Origin: Atherinomorus stipes
Taxonomy: Eukaryota; Chordata; Actinopteri; Atheriniformes; Atherinidae
Direction: 5' to 3'
DNA: 64,000 nt
Assembly: GCA_023101725.1 (NCBI GenBank)
Contig: JALJCO010003495.1
Coordinates: forward strand, 89,642-153,641
Part shown: piece after piece, positions 34,523 through 46,362 of the stretch
Position numbering within the stretch: the first letter of the stretch is position 1
How the letters are laid out: each line of letters starts with the position of its first letter
Notes under the pieces: generated by a model
Database searches by the model: none
Told to the model about the DNA's origin: nothing
What the model saw: the letters and a program-made list of their open reading frames with translations, nothing else
Program-made: the position numbers and the translations under genes

Positions 34523-35091
34523 CTGGAAGCAGAATGTGAGGGATGACAGTTAAAACCCAGGACGCTCTGCCTGGAATCAGACAGTTGGAGATTCTCTAAC
34601 ACTTATGGGGTCTTTTGGGGGTTTCTACCCAAAAAGAATTGATCATTTCTCTGCAATTACGAACTCTTACTAAGCTATGTTAATATCAAAGTAAAGCTAA
34701 CAATTGTGAGATATCATCAGAGGTGCAGGCATAACCGCAGATGACACTGTGTTAAAGTAGTATAGGAATACTACAAAGGCCTCCTCAATCCCACTGAAAT
34801 GTCATTTTATATTGAATAAAATTCTGGGGGTCTATGGATGGGCTCTACCATCGCTGAACTTCCAGCAGAATCATGGACAGATTTGCTAAATTAACTGTTT
34901 TGCTTGCCAGATTTTGTGTTTGGGCAATGCCTGCTTCACTAAAAGAGAGAAAAAAAAAGCACACGCACAATAACATTAAAAATGTTATCCATCTTCATTG
35001 ATACTTACAAGGTTTTTTTTTTTTTTTCTGTTGTTAAAAACAGATGATCAAATATTTAGTGTTAAATGAACTTGAGGCAGAATGAAGAAAT

Positions 35092-37095
35092 GAGACTCCG
35101 CCTCACAAATTAGATCCTCCCCTAACAACCAGAAGACTCAACCCCACGTTATATCCACCCCCAACAGCAGTTAGGCACCACCCCACAGCCAGCTGGCTAC
35201 TTGGTATCTCTGTGGGAAACCCTGCATGGGACTCCGCCCCACGTTTCATTCTCCCCTAACAGCTGTGACTCCACCCCACGTTACACCCTCCCCTAACAAA
35301 TGTGAGACTCCGCCCACAAGTTAGATCCTCCCCTAACAGCCGTGAGACTCCAACGAACATTTCATCCTCCCCTGACAGCTGTAAAACTCCGCCCCACATT
35401 TCATCCTCCCCTAACAATTGAGACTCAACCCCTTGCGTTTAAATCCTCCACAAACAGCTGTGAGACTCCGCCCCACGTGTTTCATCCTCCCCTAACAACC
35501 TTGAGACTCCGCCCCACATGTTTCATCCTCCCCCAACAGCTGAGACTCCGCACCATATTACATTCTCCCCTAACAATTGAGAGACTCCGCCCTACGTTTG
35601 ATCCTCCCCTCACAACCTTGAGACTCCGCCCCACATGCTTGATCCACCCCTAAAAGCTGTGAGACTCCGCCCCACGTTTCATCCTCCCCTAACAGCTGAG
35701 ACTCCGCCCAATATTACGTTCTCCCCAAACAATTGAGAGACTCCGCCCCTTGCATTTAAATCTTCCCCTTACAGCCGTGAGACTCCACCCCACATTTCAT
35801 CCTCCCTTGACAGCTATGAGACTCCGCCCCATGTGTTAGATCTTCCCCTAACAGCGGTGAGACTCCGCCCCACGTTTCATCCTCCCCTAACAACCTTTAG
35901 ACTCCGCCCCACATGTTTCATTCAACCCTAACAGCTGAGACTCCACCCCATGTTACACCCTCCCCTAACAACCTTGAGACGCCGCCCTACATGTTTTATC
36001 CTCCCCCATCAGCTGACACTCCGCCCCATATCACATTCTTCCCCTAACAATTGAGAGAATCCACCCCTTGTGTTAAATCCTCCACAAACAGCTGTGAGAC
36101 TCCCCCCACGTTACATTCTCCCCTAACAATTAAGAGACTCTGCCCTCAAGTTAGATCCTCCTCTAACAGCTGTGAGGCTACGCCCCACGTTTCATCCTCC
36201 CCTTACAACCTTGAGACTCCGCCCCACGTTTCATCCTCCCCTCACAACATTGAGACTCCGCCCCATGTATCGTCCTCCCCTCACAACCTTGAGACTCCGC
36301 CCCACGTTTCATCCTCCCCTAACAACCTTGAGACTCCGCCCCACGTTTCATCCTCCCCTAACAACCTTGAGACTCCCCCCCCCACGTTTCATGCTCCCCA
36401 ACAACTTGAGACTCCGCCCCACATGTTTCATCCACCCCTTACAGTTGAGACTCCACCCCACATGTTTCATCCTCCCCTTACAGCTGAGACTCCGCCCCAT
36501 ATTACATTCTCTCCAAACAATTGAGAGACTCCACCCCACGTTACACTCTCCACGTACAAACATGAGACTCCGCCCCATATTACATTCTCCCCTAACAATT
36601 GAGACTCCGCCCCTTGCATTAAATCTTTCGCAAACAGCTATGAGACTCCACCCCACTTTTCATCCTCCTCTTACAGTGAGACTCCGCCCTACATGTTTCA
36701 TCCTCCCCTCACAACCTTGAGACTCCGCCCCACGTTTCATCCTCCCCTAACAACCTTGAGACACCGCCCCACGTTTCATCCTCCCCTAACAACCTTGAGA
36801 CTCCGCCCCACGTTTCATCATCCCAACAACTTGAGACTCCGCCCCACATGTTTCATCCTCCCCTTACAGTGAGACTCCGCCCTACATGTTTCGTCCTCCT
36901 CACAACCTAGAGACTCCACCCCACTTTTCATCCTCCTCTTACAGTGAGACTCCGCCCTACATGTTTCATCCTCCCCTCACAACCTTGAGACTCCGCCCTA
37001 CGTTTCATCCTCCCGTAACAACTTGAGACTCCGCCCCACGTTTCGTACTCCCCTAACAACCTTGAGACTCCGCCCCACATTTCATCCTCCCCTCT
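35092..37095. repeat. 40-bp minisatellite, about 50 copies
   Basis: Tandem array with a unit close to GAGACTCCGCCCCACGTTTC plus ATCCTCCCCTAACAACCTTG. Units vary by point changes and small indels; the most uniform stretch is about 36170-36400. The array fills about 2 kb of the last intron of the MTUS-like gene. The transcribed (minus-derived) strand is G-rich, with GGGG and GGAGG clusters. The array is open in several frames only because the unit lacks stop codons, so it is not coding. Confidence 0.95.
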
Positions 37096-37790
37096 TCTAA
37101 CTTTTTCAAGACAAAATTTAAGGGGGTGTTTTTAAAATGCGAAGCATTGTTTTGGCTTCTTGTGCTTCTGGTTCAGAAAATCTTGATTAGAGCGTGGTGA
37201 TATTCAAGAGTGTTTGAATCTGTAATCTTTGTGCTTTCAGTAGAGATGTTTGACCATTTACATGCTGCTGGGTGGATCCATAATTTGTTGACATTATTTT
37301 TTAATTTTGCTGTCTTTTCTGTCTTTGTTGGTTAAAATAAGCATTTAGCTTAAAATTTGGACTTTCAGTGGATACCACACAGGTCTATATTTACATTAAA
37401 CTTAATGAAACGGGATGTTAAGGAGTTACGAGGACTAAGAGGCTCCCTGGCTGACCTCTGATTGTCCAAAGGTGCAGCAGTGATAGTGAAACATAAGGAG
37501 GACTTCCAATACTTAAATTCAGATAAAAAAATCTTTTTTTTATGTAAGAATCCGAACCAAAGCAGAGGGAAAAAGCCTTAGGGATCATCTGGGAATTAAA
37601 TCTCTACCAGCATCTGAGTTTCAGAAAGTTTCCTCCGGGAGGATGGCTTATGGCAGACCCAGGATCCCCCAGAGGAGCAGGAAGTGGTCTGGGATCTCGG
37701 CTCAGACCGTTACCCTCATAACCCCGTTTACTTTCATTTTACTTCCTTAATTTATCTTTTTTAAACAATGTCAATCTGTATTATTATTTG

Positions 37791-38198
37791 TAGGGATGCA
37801 CGATAATTATCGGGCCGATAACAGGAAATTATGACGTCATTCCGATAAGTCCGATATCATGAGGACATACCCCGATAACTTATGTCCCATAAAGTTGGAA
37901 TTTTTAAGATTGGACATGCAGAAGTTGAAAACCCCACTTTATGCTTTTCATGCTGAGATATTGCGATTGGGGAAAGAAAGCTGCTGCTTCACAGGGGAGA
38001 CCCAAAACTGCTTCCAAACCTCTTTCCCTACCTTATTTTAGACTCAAACTACCCCACACAGTTGGAATTTTTGATTTGGTATAGTTAGGTATGCAGCCTA
38101 TGTGTGTTATCGGTATTGGTTATCGGTATCGGCCTTTAGGAGTTGAAATTTATCGGTTATCGGTATCGGTTTTAAAAAATAGTTATCGTGCATCCCTA
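37791..38198. mobile_element. hAT-type MITE with TATCGG-rich ends
   Basis: A 408-bp element with ends TAGGGATGCACGATAATTAT and AGTTATCGTGCATCCCTA, flanked by ATTATTTG and ATTATTTT (7/8 match). Subterminal CCGATA/TATCGG tracts are typical of this MITE group. It is in the last intron of the MTUS-like gene, beside the minisatellite. Confidence 0.75.
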
Positions 38199-38555
38199 AT
38201 TATTTTCTAACCAAAAGCCCAAAAAAGGGAGAAGTGTTTTAAATGAATTTTGTCTAAAAACACCATGATGCATGCATCAGATGACTTTTTAAGTTTATCT
38301 ATCTTTTTGTGTCCGTCCCTGTTTAAACAAACCTTTAAAAAAAAAAAAAAACTTCTATGTTTTTCAGAAACTGGTGAACAAAAGTGTCACACCTGGCAAA
38401 AAAATCTGTGTTCTCACCGTCTGATTACAGATAAAGTTGTTAAATTTCTTCCCCGTTTCATTTCCCTTCATGCATGTAAACACCACCTGCCATCGGCCTG
38501 CTGGACGCAGTTTTGTCCAGCAGGTGGCAGCATTTCAACATGTTGCATCTCTTAC

Positions 38556-38653
38556 TGAATCAGAGTCTGACAGTTGTCTATTCGAACTCTTAGGTCCTCG
38601 TTCTGCTGCAGGACATGGATGATCTGGTCCTCCAAAGACAGATTCTTCTCCAC
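38556..38653 (-). CDS. MTUS/CCDC69-family protein, second-last exon
   Basis: A 98-nt exon with acceptor CTCCCAG (at 38654) and donor GTAAGA (from 38555). It enters in phase 0 and leaves after two bases of a codon, which the last exon completes exactly. The 32 residues read VEKNLSLEDQIIHVLQQNED then LRVRIDNCQTLI, a continuous coiled coil. The VEKNL-LED-QQ-NEDL pattern matches the CCDC69/MTUS core. Confidence 0.85.
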
Positions 38654-38756
38654 CTGGGAGTCAAGAAGAAGAGAGCGTGAGGTGCAAACATCCTGGAAAG
38701 AACTGGGTGGATACGAGGATCTCATGGAGCTGCAGAAACCCAGTCAGTGTTCGTAC

Positions 38757-38876
38757 CAACTCATCCATCTGTTGCAGCTTCCTGCTTTGCTCCTGCACAC
38801 GCTCAGTCTTCATTTCAATGACAAACAGCAGTGACTCCTGCTCGGACTCCCAGAATGCACCTGGGCTACCGTGTTC
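38757..38876 (-). CDS. MTUS/CCDC69-family protein, third-last exon
   Basis: A 120-nt exon of 40 codons in phase 0 at both ends (acceptor TTTTCCAG, donor GTACGA). The peptide begins EHGSPGAFWESEQESLLFVI and continues EMKTERVQEQSRKLQQMDEL. GSP-x-x-FWE-E-ESL-FVIEMK is the most diagnostic segment of the family; CCDC69 has nearly the same block as I recall it, and MTUS1 a more diverged form. Only 103 bp separates this exon from the next one downstream, a normal short fish intron. Confidence 0.88.
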
Positions 38877-39001
38877 CTGGAAAAGAAAGTCACAGTTTCC
38901 GGTTGTTTATAGAAGTTAAACTGAAACTGTTCCAGCATCCAACAGCAGACACAGGAACAGGACATTTCATCATTTCAGATGCAGATATAAACAGAAAGCA
39001 C

Positions 39002-39103
39002 CTGAATATTCCTCTGCAGGTCCTTCTTAAAGGTTGATTCTTCCACTCGTCTCTTCAGTTCATTGTAAACCTCTAGCTCTGCCGTCAGTTCGTCCACTTT
39101 ACC
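39002..39103 (-). CDS. MTUS/CCDC69-family protein, fourth-last exon
   Basis: A 102-nt exon of 34 codons, phase 0 at both ends (acceptor ACTAAAG, donor GTGCTT). The peptide runs GKVDELTAELEVYNELKRRV then EESTFKKDLQRNIQ. RRVEES followed by a basic stretch and RNIQ leads into EHGSP of the next exon, again as in CCDC69. The acceptor is somewhat weak in pyrimidines, but the frame and the flanking homology support it. Confidence 0.82.
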
Positions 39104-39182
39104 CTTTAGTCACATAAAACACAAACATTTAGCATGAAAACACAGATGATCATGTTTCATCCTTTTATTTTCTCAAAGGCCA

Positions 39183-39283
39183 AGGAGGAAAGACATCAGC
39201 AATGATATTAGAGAAGCGACTGTTGCTGCCCATCAATCTGGGAAGGCTTATAGTCATTTTCAAACTAACAGGACTCCATAATT
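39183..39283 (+). mobile_element. Tc1-like transposon fragment
   Basis: ACATCAGCAATGATATTAGA plus GAAGCGACTGTTGCTGCCCA and TCAATCTGGGAAGGCTTATA match my memory of the N-terminal DNA-binding part of a fish Tc1 transposase gene. The rest of the element is missing; the DNA that follows (39284-39720) is unrelated and unidentified. Confidence 0.5.
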
Positions 39284-40035
39284 TGGCTCATGCAAAGACG
39301 TAATCGCTACATGAATCACATAATATGGTACGTCACTTTTCCATGCCAGTCCGCCATGATTGAGGGCAAGCTATGGGTTGCCATGGTAACTGGGGAAGAG
39401 CTAGACACACGAGGCAAACTATGGCAGATTTATTCATTTCTGGGGCATATCCATCCCTACAAGCTGCCCCAGGCAAGATGGAGCAAAGACTTAGATACAC
39501 TCCCGCTGTGTACTTGCATGGACATAAGTTATTTGGTGTTCGGTGTAAACTACTACACAATGAAGCAATTCAGCAATTCTGGAGAAATAGGAGCCATTTT
39601 GCCATGGTTGGGTGCAAAATCTGCATATCTTCCATGAAATAAACAGCGACATCACCATTGGCAAGTTTTCATGCATCTTTACCACGTCATTGTTTTACAA
39701 TGAACCTTACGTGAATGCTTAAATGAATGTAAAACTTTCTATGAGCCCCCTCATGTAATTAGGCCTATAAGTAATATTTAATTCATGAAATGGTTCAAAA
39801 ACGGGTATGTCGAGTGAAAAGTAGTGTCCTTTCTTTCTAGCGCAGCCAGCCAAGTGCCGTCGCCTGGTTACACCAGAAACCAGCGAACCCTCTGTTGATT
39901 TAATTTTGGAATACAAAAAGCCCCCAATGCTGTTAACTCCTGTTCTGTTGGCCGCCGATCCAATCGACTGTAACAGCCTTTCACTGCACACGCTCGCCCA
40001 GGCATCATAAAGTGAAGTGATAATAAACCCTAGAC

Positions 40036-40259
40036 CAGAGGTGCACAAGTCCAGTCCTCAAGAGCGCCTTGTCCTGTACATTTTGATTGCATCCCTTCTC
40101 CATCACACCTGAATCAAATGAATTGCTCATTACCAGCCTCTGCAGAGCTGGATGACATGTGCATTAGAAAATCAATCAATTGATTCAGGTGTGTTGGAAG
40201 GGGTATGCTCTAAGAATTGCGGAATTGTGGCTCTTGAGGACCAGACATGAGCACCCCTG
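40036..40259. mobile_element. Short hAT-like MITE
   Basis: A 224-bp element whose ends CAGAGGTGCACAAGTCCAGT and the inverse of CAGGGGTGCTCATGTCTGGT form an inverted repeat of about 29 bp that includes CCTCAAGAG. Flanks CCCTAGAC and TCCTAGAA share six of eight bases, as a decayed duplication would. Confidence 0.65.
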
Positions 40260-40473
40260 TCCTAGAAACTTCTCTTATATTAGTAAACAACTTCAACTTT
40301 TCCAAGCCTTCCCCAGCTCAGCCCTGACAGATGGCGGCTGGGGCGGGACTCAGGGAGGAGTTACACAGCGAAACGTCATATTCTCAAGTTGTGAAAGGCA
40401 TTCACAACTGGAGAAAACATTGAAGACAGCTGCCAATCTTCCAGGAGTGCATGTCCCAGTAAATTCAGACTAT

Positions 40474-41104
40474 GGGTGCATTCACACCAGGATAGTACGG
40501 GACCTCGGTCCAATTAGGTGGGGATTTCTGAAAAATTTTGGACCCTCCTTTGCTTCAGTTTGCATTCAAACTCCAGTAACCAAAGCGGACCAAACCGCCT
40601 GGTTAAACCACGGTAGTTAAACAACTGCCCGCTAGGGGGCGACGCTCCCCAATACAACCACTGATCAATGATGAAAAAGCAGGAAGAAGAAAAACAGACT
40701 CCGCCATTAAAGTGGAATTCTTTCTGCTTCTTATTATTTGCCCACTCCATCTCTGTCTACACATTTTCCTGTTGTTTATCTTTGTTGTTTTGACCTTGGC
40801 TTCTTCAAAAATGCACTGTTTGCTTTGTTTTCCCTCCGACCCAAACGATAACCCCACTTCCTTCTACTTATACTTCTGCTTTATTGCGGTTGACAAATGT
40901 CACTTCCATTAGGTGCACTGGATAGTCTGATAGTCCGTTTGCAAATGAACCGAGACCCCCAGCTTTCAGGCAGACCAGAGCCCACTTCTTTGGCACGCAC
41001 CAGAGTACAGTTGGTGTTCAGACAGTGCCAAACACAGTGGACTCTGTGGAATTGGCCCACGGTCCGTCTGAAGTGGACCAAACAGCCAGAGTGTGAACAC
41101 ACCC
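40474..41104. mobile_element. TIR element of the AGGGTGC...CACACC family, copy 2
   Basis: The left end GGGTGCATTCACACCAGG and right end CCAGAGTGTGAACACACCC are inverted with mismatches, next to TA on both sides. The interior repeats GGACC-type words (GGTCCAATTAGG; AGTGGACCAAAC), as in the 26617-28030 copy. Non-coding. Confidence 0.55.
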
Positions 41105-41164
41105 TACGTGATGCTGAGAAACTGTAAAAACCCAAAGAGATGCATCTCAGACTCTTCAGGTCTC

Positions 41165-41755
41165 AGTTAGCAAGTTCATTGTTAAAGGTCATGACTGAAC
41201 AAGTGTGGCTGGTTTGGAAGGGTTGCAGGAGAAAGTCTTCTCTCTAAAAACATCATGGCAGCACAGCTTAGGTTTGCAAAGCTGCATCTAAGCAAACAAA
41301 ATTCCAGAACAATGTCCTGACCAGACCAAAGTAGAGATGTTTGTCTGGATGCACAAAGAACCAAACACAGTATATCCTCACAAACACCTCATAGCAGCTG
41401 TCAGCACGGTGGTGGAGGGGTGATGATCTGGACCACAAACTCCTCTGACACTAAAGTATTCTAGAGACCAAACACAGCAGCAGATCTACAACAGAATGAC
41501 TGGAAAAGAAAAGAATCAAGGTGTTGACACAATACAGTCAAAGTCCAGACCTCAACCTGATTAAAATGCTGTGGCGGGATCTTCAGAGAGCCGTGCAGAA
41601 ACCTCAATGCTGCAAACCTCAATCAGCTGAAGCAACGTTGGAAAGAAGAGTGGAGCAAAGTTCCTCCACAACCATGTGAGAAAATGATGACGTCATCCAG
41701 AAAATCATTACTTTATCATATTGGTGCTGAAGGAGCTGCTGAACCATGGAGAATC
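41165..41755 (+). pseudogene. Tc1-like transposase remnant
   Basis: Broken transposase of a Tc1/mariner element. Translated fragments show HGGGGVMIW near 41404, and SPDLNLIKMLWRDLQRAVQK near 41543, which carries the end of the catalytic DDE-type domain. Frames are interrupted by shifts and stops, and neither terminal repeat is recognisable. It lies in an intron of the MTUS-like gene, on the opposite strand. Confidence 0.75.
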
Positions 41756-41989
41756 AATATGTCTGTGCTTTGTTGTTCAGCTGATGTTGGAGCTGATGAA
41801 TTTTCTGATCTGACAAGAATTGTTTTTATGCTGAAAAATGAAATCTTAAAACTAAATGTTTTCTTTTTTGTTGTTTTTGGAGCAGATTTTATCACAATCT
41901 AAAATCAGAGAGCAAGTATTTTCATTATCAGACATGAACCCAGAAACAAAGCAGCTTCTTTGTGTTGTCATGGTAACGTGTTTGTTTAC

Positions 41990-42063
41990 CTTGAGGACGT
42001 TTTCTGCCGCCTGAAACTTTTCTGTCAGCTGACTCTTCTCCTGTTCATGTCTCACCCGCAGCT
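41990..42063 (-). CDS. MTUS/CCDC69-family protein, fifth-last exon
   Basis: A 74-nt exon with acceptor TTGGCTGCAG and donor GTAAAC. Its first two bases complete a Glu codon begun in the exon at 48558-48645, and it ends in phase 0. The peptide is LRVRHEQEKSQLTEKFQAAE then NVLK, a charged coiled coil. The HEQEK-L-KF pattern fits the middle of the family. Confidence 0.8.
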
Positions 42064-42849
42064 CTGCAGCCAACAAGGAAAACACACGATCAACTGCTGC
42101 ACATTCTTACACATCAAACATGAATAACAGTGTTGAAAATCATTTATAATCATGTATGAAATGAAAGTATTTAAAAAACATGTAAGAATGAACAAATTGA
42201 AGAACAGAGTGAATTTAGGAAAAAACTGTTTGGTGACTACAGGGTCCTTAATTACGACCAGAGGTGTCAAAAATAGGCTAGAAGTGGAAATCCAGTCCAG
42301 CAGTTCTGTCAGCCAGTCTGAACCAGCTGGGTTTAATCCGCTCCTCCGCCAGTTAGATGAGCTTGTTAGTGAAAACACCTGTTTTAGTTTAAATGTACTG
42401 GCAGATCCAAAAACATGGCAGGATTTCTACTCTCTAACTAGAACACTGCACTGGAGCCCCAGGACCCGACGGCCCACGAGCCGGGCTTCGGGCCAGTGAC
42501 CATATCACTACCTCGGGCCCGGCTCTTCTTTTTTTTTTTTTTTAACCTGTTAATTAGAGAGATGTGTGCGGTGTTTGTGTTTATCCAATTTAAATGGCAA
42601 CACTTGGATGCAGCAGCTGCTGCTCCCTTCTCCCCCTCCCCGCTCTACGTCGCTCACATCGCTAACGCGCACGTAAAACAAGCTGCTTGTTATTAGATTG
42701 ATAGTTCGACAGCTCCTAGTTGTTGTCTTTATTAAGGAAAAGAAAATATTTTTTGATAAGCTTTTGCTACGTTTATTCTACATACATGATACAGTTTAAG
42801 TGTGTTAGCTTTTGTATCTTTCTGCGATATGTAGGTCAAATTGAACTCT

Positions 42850-44817
42850 TCCTAGAAGCGGCCGTCCAGCCAAACTGAGCAATGGCGGGAGAAGAGCCTT
42901 GGTGAGAGAGTAAAGAAGAAGCCAAAGATCACTGTGGCTGAGCTCCAGAGATGCAGTAGGAAGATGGAGAAAGTTCCACAAAGTCAACCATCACTGCAGA
43001 CCTCCACTAGTCGGGGCTTTATGGCAGAGTGGCCCGATGGAAGCCTCTCCTCAGTGCAAGACATATGAAAGCCTGCATAGAGTTTACCAAAAAACACATG
43101 AAGGACTCCTATATGATGAGAAATAAGATTCTCTGGTCTGATGAGACCAAGATTGAACTTTTTGGAGTTAATTCTAAGCGGCATATGTGGAGAAAATCAG
43201 GCACTGCTCATCACCTGCCCAATACCATCCCAACAGTGAAACATGGTGGTGGCAGCATCATGCTATGGGAGTGTTTTTCAGCTGCAGGGACAGGACGACT
43301 GGTTGCAATTGAAGGAAAGATGAATGCGGCCAAGTACAGAGATCCTGGAAGAAAACCTCATCCAGAATGCTCAGGACCTCAGACTGGGCCGAAGGTTCAC
43401 CTTCCAACAAGACAATGACCCTCAGCACACAGCTAAAATAACAAAGGAGCGGCTTCAGAACAACTCTGGGACCATTCTTGACTGACCCAGCCAGAGCCCT
43501 GACTTAAACCCAACTGAGCATCTCTGGAGAGACCTGAAAATGGCTGCCCACCACCGTTCACCATCCAACCTGAATAGGGCTGGGCATGGAGAATCAAGCA
43601 TCGATGGGAACCGGGACCCAACTCTACGATTCCTCTGGAATTGTTCAATTTTTAAAATTTTGATTCCTATTTTCGATGCCCAGTCCGCCAAACACCATAT
43701 AGCCTACGCTGGAAGTGGAACGTTTGTTAGTACCGAGTTTCTGATACAGCCAATTGCACTGAAACACACGGCGCAACTCTGTGTCTTTGTCGCTATATTT
43801 TTTTCAGACCCTCTGTTAACTTTTTTTTTTTTATAAAACCGGTAGCAACAAGTCTAGAGACACTTTCTGGTCTTACTGGAGACTTTTGAGACAGACGTGA
43901 AAACGTTTCGTTTATTGTGTGCACTGCCACAGCCCCTCCCCCTTCTCACAGCACACACTACTAGAGGCTGCAGGAAAGGCCAGACACAGCAGATGTTCAC
44001 CTCTGCTCCATAAACCAGACTGAGAAAAATTCAAAGCTGCCACTGATTATCAGATATGAATGTCTCTAAGTGAAGAATTTGGACAGAAACATTTAATTTT
44101 AGGTACTGTAACATGTAGTACTCTTAATTAGAAAACAGCCAGTTTGACAGTTAAAAAATGGTGAACTGGTGAAATGATGATGTCTAGTTTGGCCAGGGAT
44201 CATTTTTATTTCTTTTTTCCACTTATTTTATTAGTTGAAATGCAATTAAATGCTTTTGGTAAGAAAATAAATAGAGCTGGAGTTTACTATATCAATGTCC
44301 TTGTCTGTTATTTGATTTAGTTGCCTACAAAAAAGAAAATGTAAACTTTTTTTTACCCTAACCCTTAAAAGAATTGGAATCGAGAATCGATAGGAACCGG
44401 AATCGAAAGAAGGGAATCGAATCGGAACCGGGAATAACGTTAAAATTCAAACGATGCCCAACCCTAAACCTGACAGAACTGGAGAGGATCTGCAAGGAGG
44501 AATGTCAGAAGATCCCCAAATCCAGGAGTGGAAAACTTGTTGCGTCATTCCCAAGAAGACTCATGGCTGTACTTGCTCAAAAGGGTGCTTCTCCTTAGTA
44601 CTGAGCAAAGGGTCTGAATACTTATGACCATGTGATATTTCAGTTTTTCTTTTTTAATAAGTTTGCAAAGAATTTCTACATTTCTGTTTTTTTTTTCTGT
44701 CAAGATGGGGTGCTGAGTGTACAATGAGAATTTTTTCATTTTTTATTTTAGCAAATGGCTGCAATGAAACAAAGAGTGAAAAGTTAAAAGGGGTCTGAAT
44801 ACATTGCGTACCCACTG
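42850..44817 (+). pseudogene. 5'-truncated Tc1 transposon with broken transposase
   Basis: Tc1/mariner element inside the 42259-45088 repeat. The right terminus GGGTCTGAATACATTGCGTA plus CCCACTG is followed by TA (44818-44819); the left terminus is lost. Transposase fragments: KKPKITVAELQR near 42909 (DNA-binding part), [13 protein letters not shown] near 43130 (first catalytic Asp), HGGGSIMLW near 43240, [11 protein letters not shown] near 43405 in another frame (second Asp), a stop near 43482, and SPDLNPTEHLWRDLK near 43497. A MITE at 43575-44466 splits the gene, and ELERICKEE with RRLMAVLAQKGAS resumes after it. Frameshifts, a stop and the insertion make it a dead copy. Confidence 0.85.
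43575..44466. mobile_element. hAT-type MITE inside the Tc1 transposase
   Basis: An 892-bp element with ends TAGGGCTGGGCA and TGCCCAACCCTA (11/12 inverted match). Target duplications are AACCTGAA (43567-43574) and AACCTGAC (44467-44474), a 7/8 match. Removing it rejoins the Tc1 gene at ...SNL/TELERI. Subterminal GGAACCGGGA / GGAACCGGAATCG tracts resemble other MITEs here. It is the youngest layer of this nest. Confidence 0.85.
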
Positions 44818-45797
44818 TAACTGTGCCTACTGTATAGGCTACACACCAATCCTCATTAAATAGGATAATGCAGTCATTGATTAAATCAAATTATATTTAA
44901 CTTCATTTTAATCAAAAATATAATGAATATAGCACAATATCACACTAAGATCTCCAAATAACCTATTTTACTCTCAGCAATCGTAACAGTCTGGTTTAAG
45001 AAAAAAAAAATGTCAGGCTTCATTTGGGTTTGGGCCTGAGAACTTTGAAAATCTATCAGGACTTTCCCTTCTACTTTTGACACCTCTGATTACTACACAA
45101 TTTATTAAATATCAGTGGTGTTGAATTATATCTAACAGAATGACATCCATCATTGATGTGGCGTCTACGCTGTGATTATATTATTGATTATATCATATTA
45201 GAGACGTCCCAATATCACTTTTTTGCCGACCAAATACGAGTACTGACATTTGAGTGCTTGCTGATAACAAGTACCAATCTAAGTAAGTTTTCGTTCTTGT
45301 TTGTTTTGTTTTAGGGGTTTATTCAATAAATAGAAGCACCTCTGCTGCTCAGATGTGATGCGGACATGTTGCTGCCCGATCAGCTTACCACTACATTTAC
45401 AACTACGTCGTCAAACAACAGTCAGACTTCACAGGAGCAGAAATAAAAGCTTACAAGTAGTTACAAACTTAAAAATAGCCGATTTGATGCAGGTGTGGTT
45501 TTCTGTATTTTTGCAATGCATTATCAAAATTTTACATAGAATATATATTCAAACTTAAACCAGCTCATCAAAAACATACTTGGAAGGCGTACAAAACAGA
45601 ATGAGCAGGAAACATACAACTGACAAAGTGAATCCTGATCCCTGAATGAAATGTTTGAAACTGTATGCATGTGTGTGGGAGGACCGCAGGCCCGGTTAGA
45701 GGGAGGGAAAAAAAAGTCTGCTTCGACCGCCACAAAAGTTTTAAAAGTATCTCGGGGACACGATACGACCGAGTAAATGTAAAGCTGTTGCCTCTTA

Positions 45798-46318
45798 CAG
45801 TCGTCCTCAAAATTATTCATACCCTCCAATTAAAGAAAAGGTTAAATTCACATTAGTAATTCAAATTACAGGAAACTAAAGAAACTAATAATATAGAAAA
45901 ATGTACAAAATTATGATTTAGTGAAACAAAATATTGCTTTTGAATTACGGTTGAAAATAATCATTTTCAAAACCAAACAAAACTGTCCCAGACACATCAG
46001 AGCACATGAACAGTGCACCAAAATACCTGTCAACAGGTGTTAAAATCTTTTTAACAATACAGAAAACACCTGATTGCAGTGATTGCCTCAAAGTGTTGCT
46101 CAACACCATTTTAGCTTTGGAGCCCCATCATGCGTTTTTGCTTGTTTTATTTTTGTGTGTTTGATTTTAATATTTCTATTGAACCACAATTCAAAATCAA
46201 AGCCAGGATTTTCATAGAATTTTTGTTTATTACTTTTGTCAAATTCAACTTATTTCACTGACAGCTGATTTTTTTCTCGTCTGTAATTGGACGGTATGAA
46301 TAACTTTGAGGACATCTG
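45798..46318 (+). mobile_element. Tc1/mariner-type MITE, copy 3
   Basis: The best-preserved full copy of the family (521 bp). It starts CAGTCGTCCTCAAAATTATT after TA (45796-45797) and ends GAATAACTTTGAGGACATCTG before TA (46319-46320), an inverted repeat of nearly 40 bp. No coding capacity. Confidence 0.8.
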
Positions 46319-46362
46319 TACATTGAGTATTTTCCTGCCAGCATGGCGGCGTAAAAACAGCA

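Larger units (their letters stand above)
42259..45088. mobile_element. hAT-like element, outermost layer of a three-level nest
   Basis: The ends CAGAGGTGTCAAAAATA and TACTTTTGACACCTCTG are inverted with one mismatch. Flanks ATTACGAC (42251-42258) and ATTACTAC (45089-45096) match at 7/8 positions, an 8-bp hAT-type duplication. The remaining host sequence is about 42259-42850 and 44820-45088. A Tc1 element inserted into it, and another hAT MITE inserted into that. No hAT transposase survives. Confidence 0.75.

Noticed and set aside
36051..36720. Open frames of 157 and 182 codons with proline/threonine repeats
   Set aside because: They are read-through of the 40-bp minisatellite, whose unit lacks stop codons. 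The period is not a multiple of three, so frames switch with each indel.
39290..39642. 115- and 89-codon plus-strand frames
   Set aside because: Two overlapping frames are open at once, next to a Tc1 fragment; I could not match them to any protein or define splice sites.
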